The position numbers were made by a program, and so were the translations under genes. DNA of 64,000 nucleotides from Lagopus muta (taxonomy: Eukaryota > Chordata > Aves > Galliformes > Phasianidae): contig NC_064439.1 in the NCBI RefSeq assembly GCF_023343835.1, positions 26,823,933-26,887,932 of the forward strand, given 5' to 3'. Positions 63,617 to 64,000 of the stretch are shown here, one piece after another; the first letter of the stretch is position 1; every line of letters begins with the position of its first letter. The notes under the pieces were generated by a model. That model saw only the letters and a list, made by a program, of their open reading frames with translations. It was not told where the DNA came from and made no database searches.

Positions 63617-64000
63617 GAACTCCTCTGAAAGTAATGCCTCCTATTTTATTACATTGGTCCGTGACATTGGAGGCAGATTTGGGTGGTGGTGCAACAGCAG
63701 AGATTGAACCTTTCCACTGATATTTCATTACATTTTGTTGCTATGTGGCAGATGGCAGCAGTGGGGTAGTCTAAAAAAAATGGCATCAGACATCGTGACA
63801 TTGAAGTCCATATGAAGCAAAATTGTAGAATTGAATTCCTCTGTATGGAAAAAATAGCACCCACTGACATTTATCCAAGCTTGCAGAACACTTACAGAGA
63901 CCAAACAGTGGATGTGCACAGAGTTAATTGGTGTGTGGTACATTTCAGCAGTGGCGACAATGTTGTGAAAGGGAAGCCATGTTCTGGGCAGCACTGCACA
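63617..64000 (+). mobile_element. Mariner DNA transposon, Galluhop-like, 5' part
   Basis: CTCTGAAAGTAATGCCTCCT at the left is the characteristic terminal sequence of the chicken mariner Galluhop as I remember it. It is followed by TTTCCACTGATATTTCATTA, ACATTTTGTTGCTATGTGGC and AGATGGCAGCAGTGGGG, the expected 5' untranslated part, and then by the start of the transposase gene. The window ends inside the transposase, so length and right inverted repeat cannot be judged. It is a non-autonomous decayed copy, since its transposase frame is broken near the start. Confidence 0.88.
63780..64000 (+). pseudogene. Mariner transposase N-terminal remnant, cut by window end
   Basis: The DNA-binding (helix-turn-helix) N-terminal part of a mariner transposase. 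The expected start ATG with codons MASD lies at 63780 in one frame. The remainder, beginning MKQNCRIEFL at 63812, lies in another frame and stays open for 63 codons to the window end, with recognisable pieces APTDIY, DQTVDV and HFSSGDN, and KPCSGQHC in the linker. The frame change between 63791 and 63812 indicates an indel. The catalytic DDD-type domain would lie outside the window. Confidence 0.83.

Noticed and set aside
63649-63994. Two minus-strand frames of 73 and 88 codons
   Set aside because: They are antisense to the mariner element, whose transposase reads on the plus strand.
1-64000. CRISPR arrays, bacterial operons, ribosome binding sites, phage or plasmid functions
   Set aside because: The repeats and base composition are those of a vertebrate nuclear genome; no spaced direct-repeat array or prokaryotic gene organisation is present.

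Overview
This window looks like intergenic or deep-intronic DNA from a bird, most probably a galliform such as chicken. The base composition is uniformly AT-rich by eye, no open reading frame is longer than about 120 codons, and I found no convincing protein-coding exon, rRNA or tRNA. The assignment to birds rests on interspersed repeats. There are about eleven 3'-end or internal fragments of CR1 LINEs, several ending in the typical avian CR1 tail (CCTTCCAACCC...ATTCTATGATTCT). At the right edge lies the start of a mariner element that I recognise, from memory, as Galluhop-like.

Layout: 0-12 kb is mostly featureless AT-rich DNA with two long poly(A) tracts and one higher-complexity block near 10.1-10.5 kb. 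The stretch from 12 to 37 kb carries nearly all of the CR1 fragments, on both strands. They include an abutting same-strand pair near 24.1-24.7 kb, the older copy without a clean tail and the younger with an unusual 10-bp tail repeat. From about 36.8 to 56.1 kb I recognise no interspersed repeat at all. That 19-kb stretch holds three high-complexity blocks (44.4-44.9, 47.6-48.05 and 54.2-54.95 kb) rich in homeodomain, POU, SOX and E-box-like cores, which I read as candidate conserved noncoding regulatory elements. A C-rich (CCTCC)11 array, G-quadruplex-prone on the minus strand, sits immediately beside the second block. At 56.1-56.8 kb there is a CR1 fragment about 660 bp long that still carries a readable reverse-transcriptase C-terminal frame broken by two stops. 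The last 380 bases are the 5' part of the mariner element, cut by the window end.

No set of cooperating genes is visible. The best reading is a gene-poor regulatory landscape in which the transposon-free interval and its three candidate elements are the part most likely to be functional. All conservation statements are inference from sequence character, because no alignment could be run. I did not find a previously undescribed molecular system and do not claim one.
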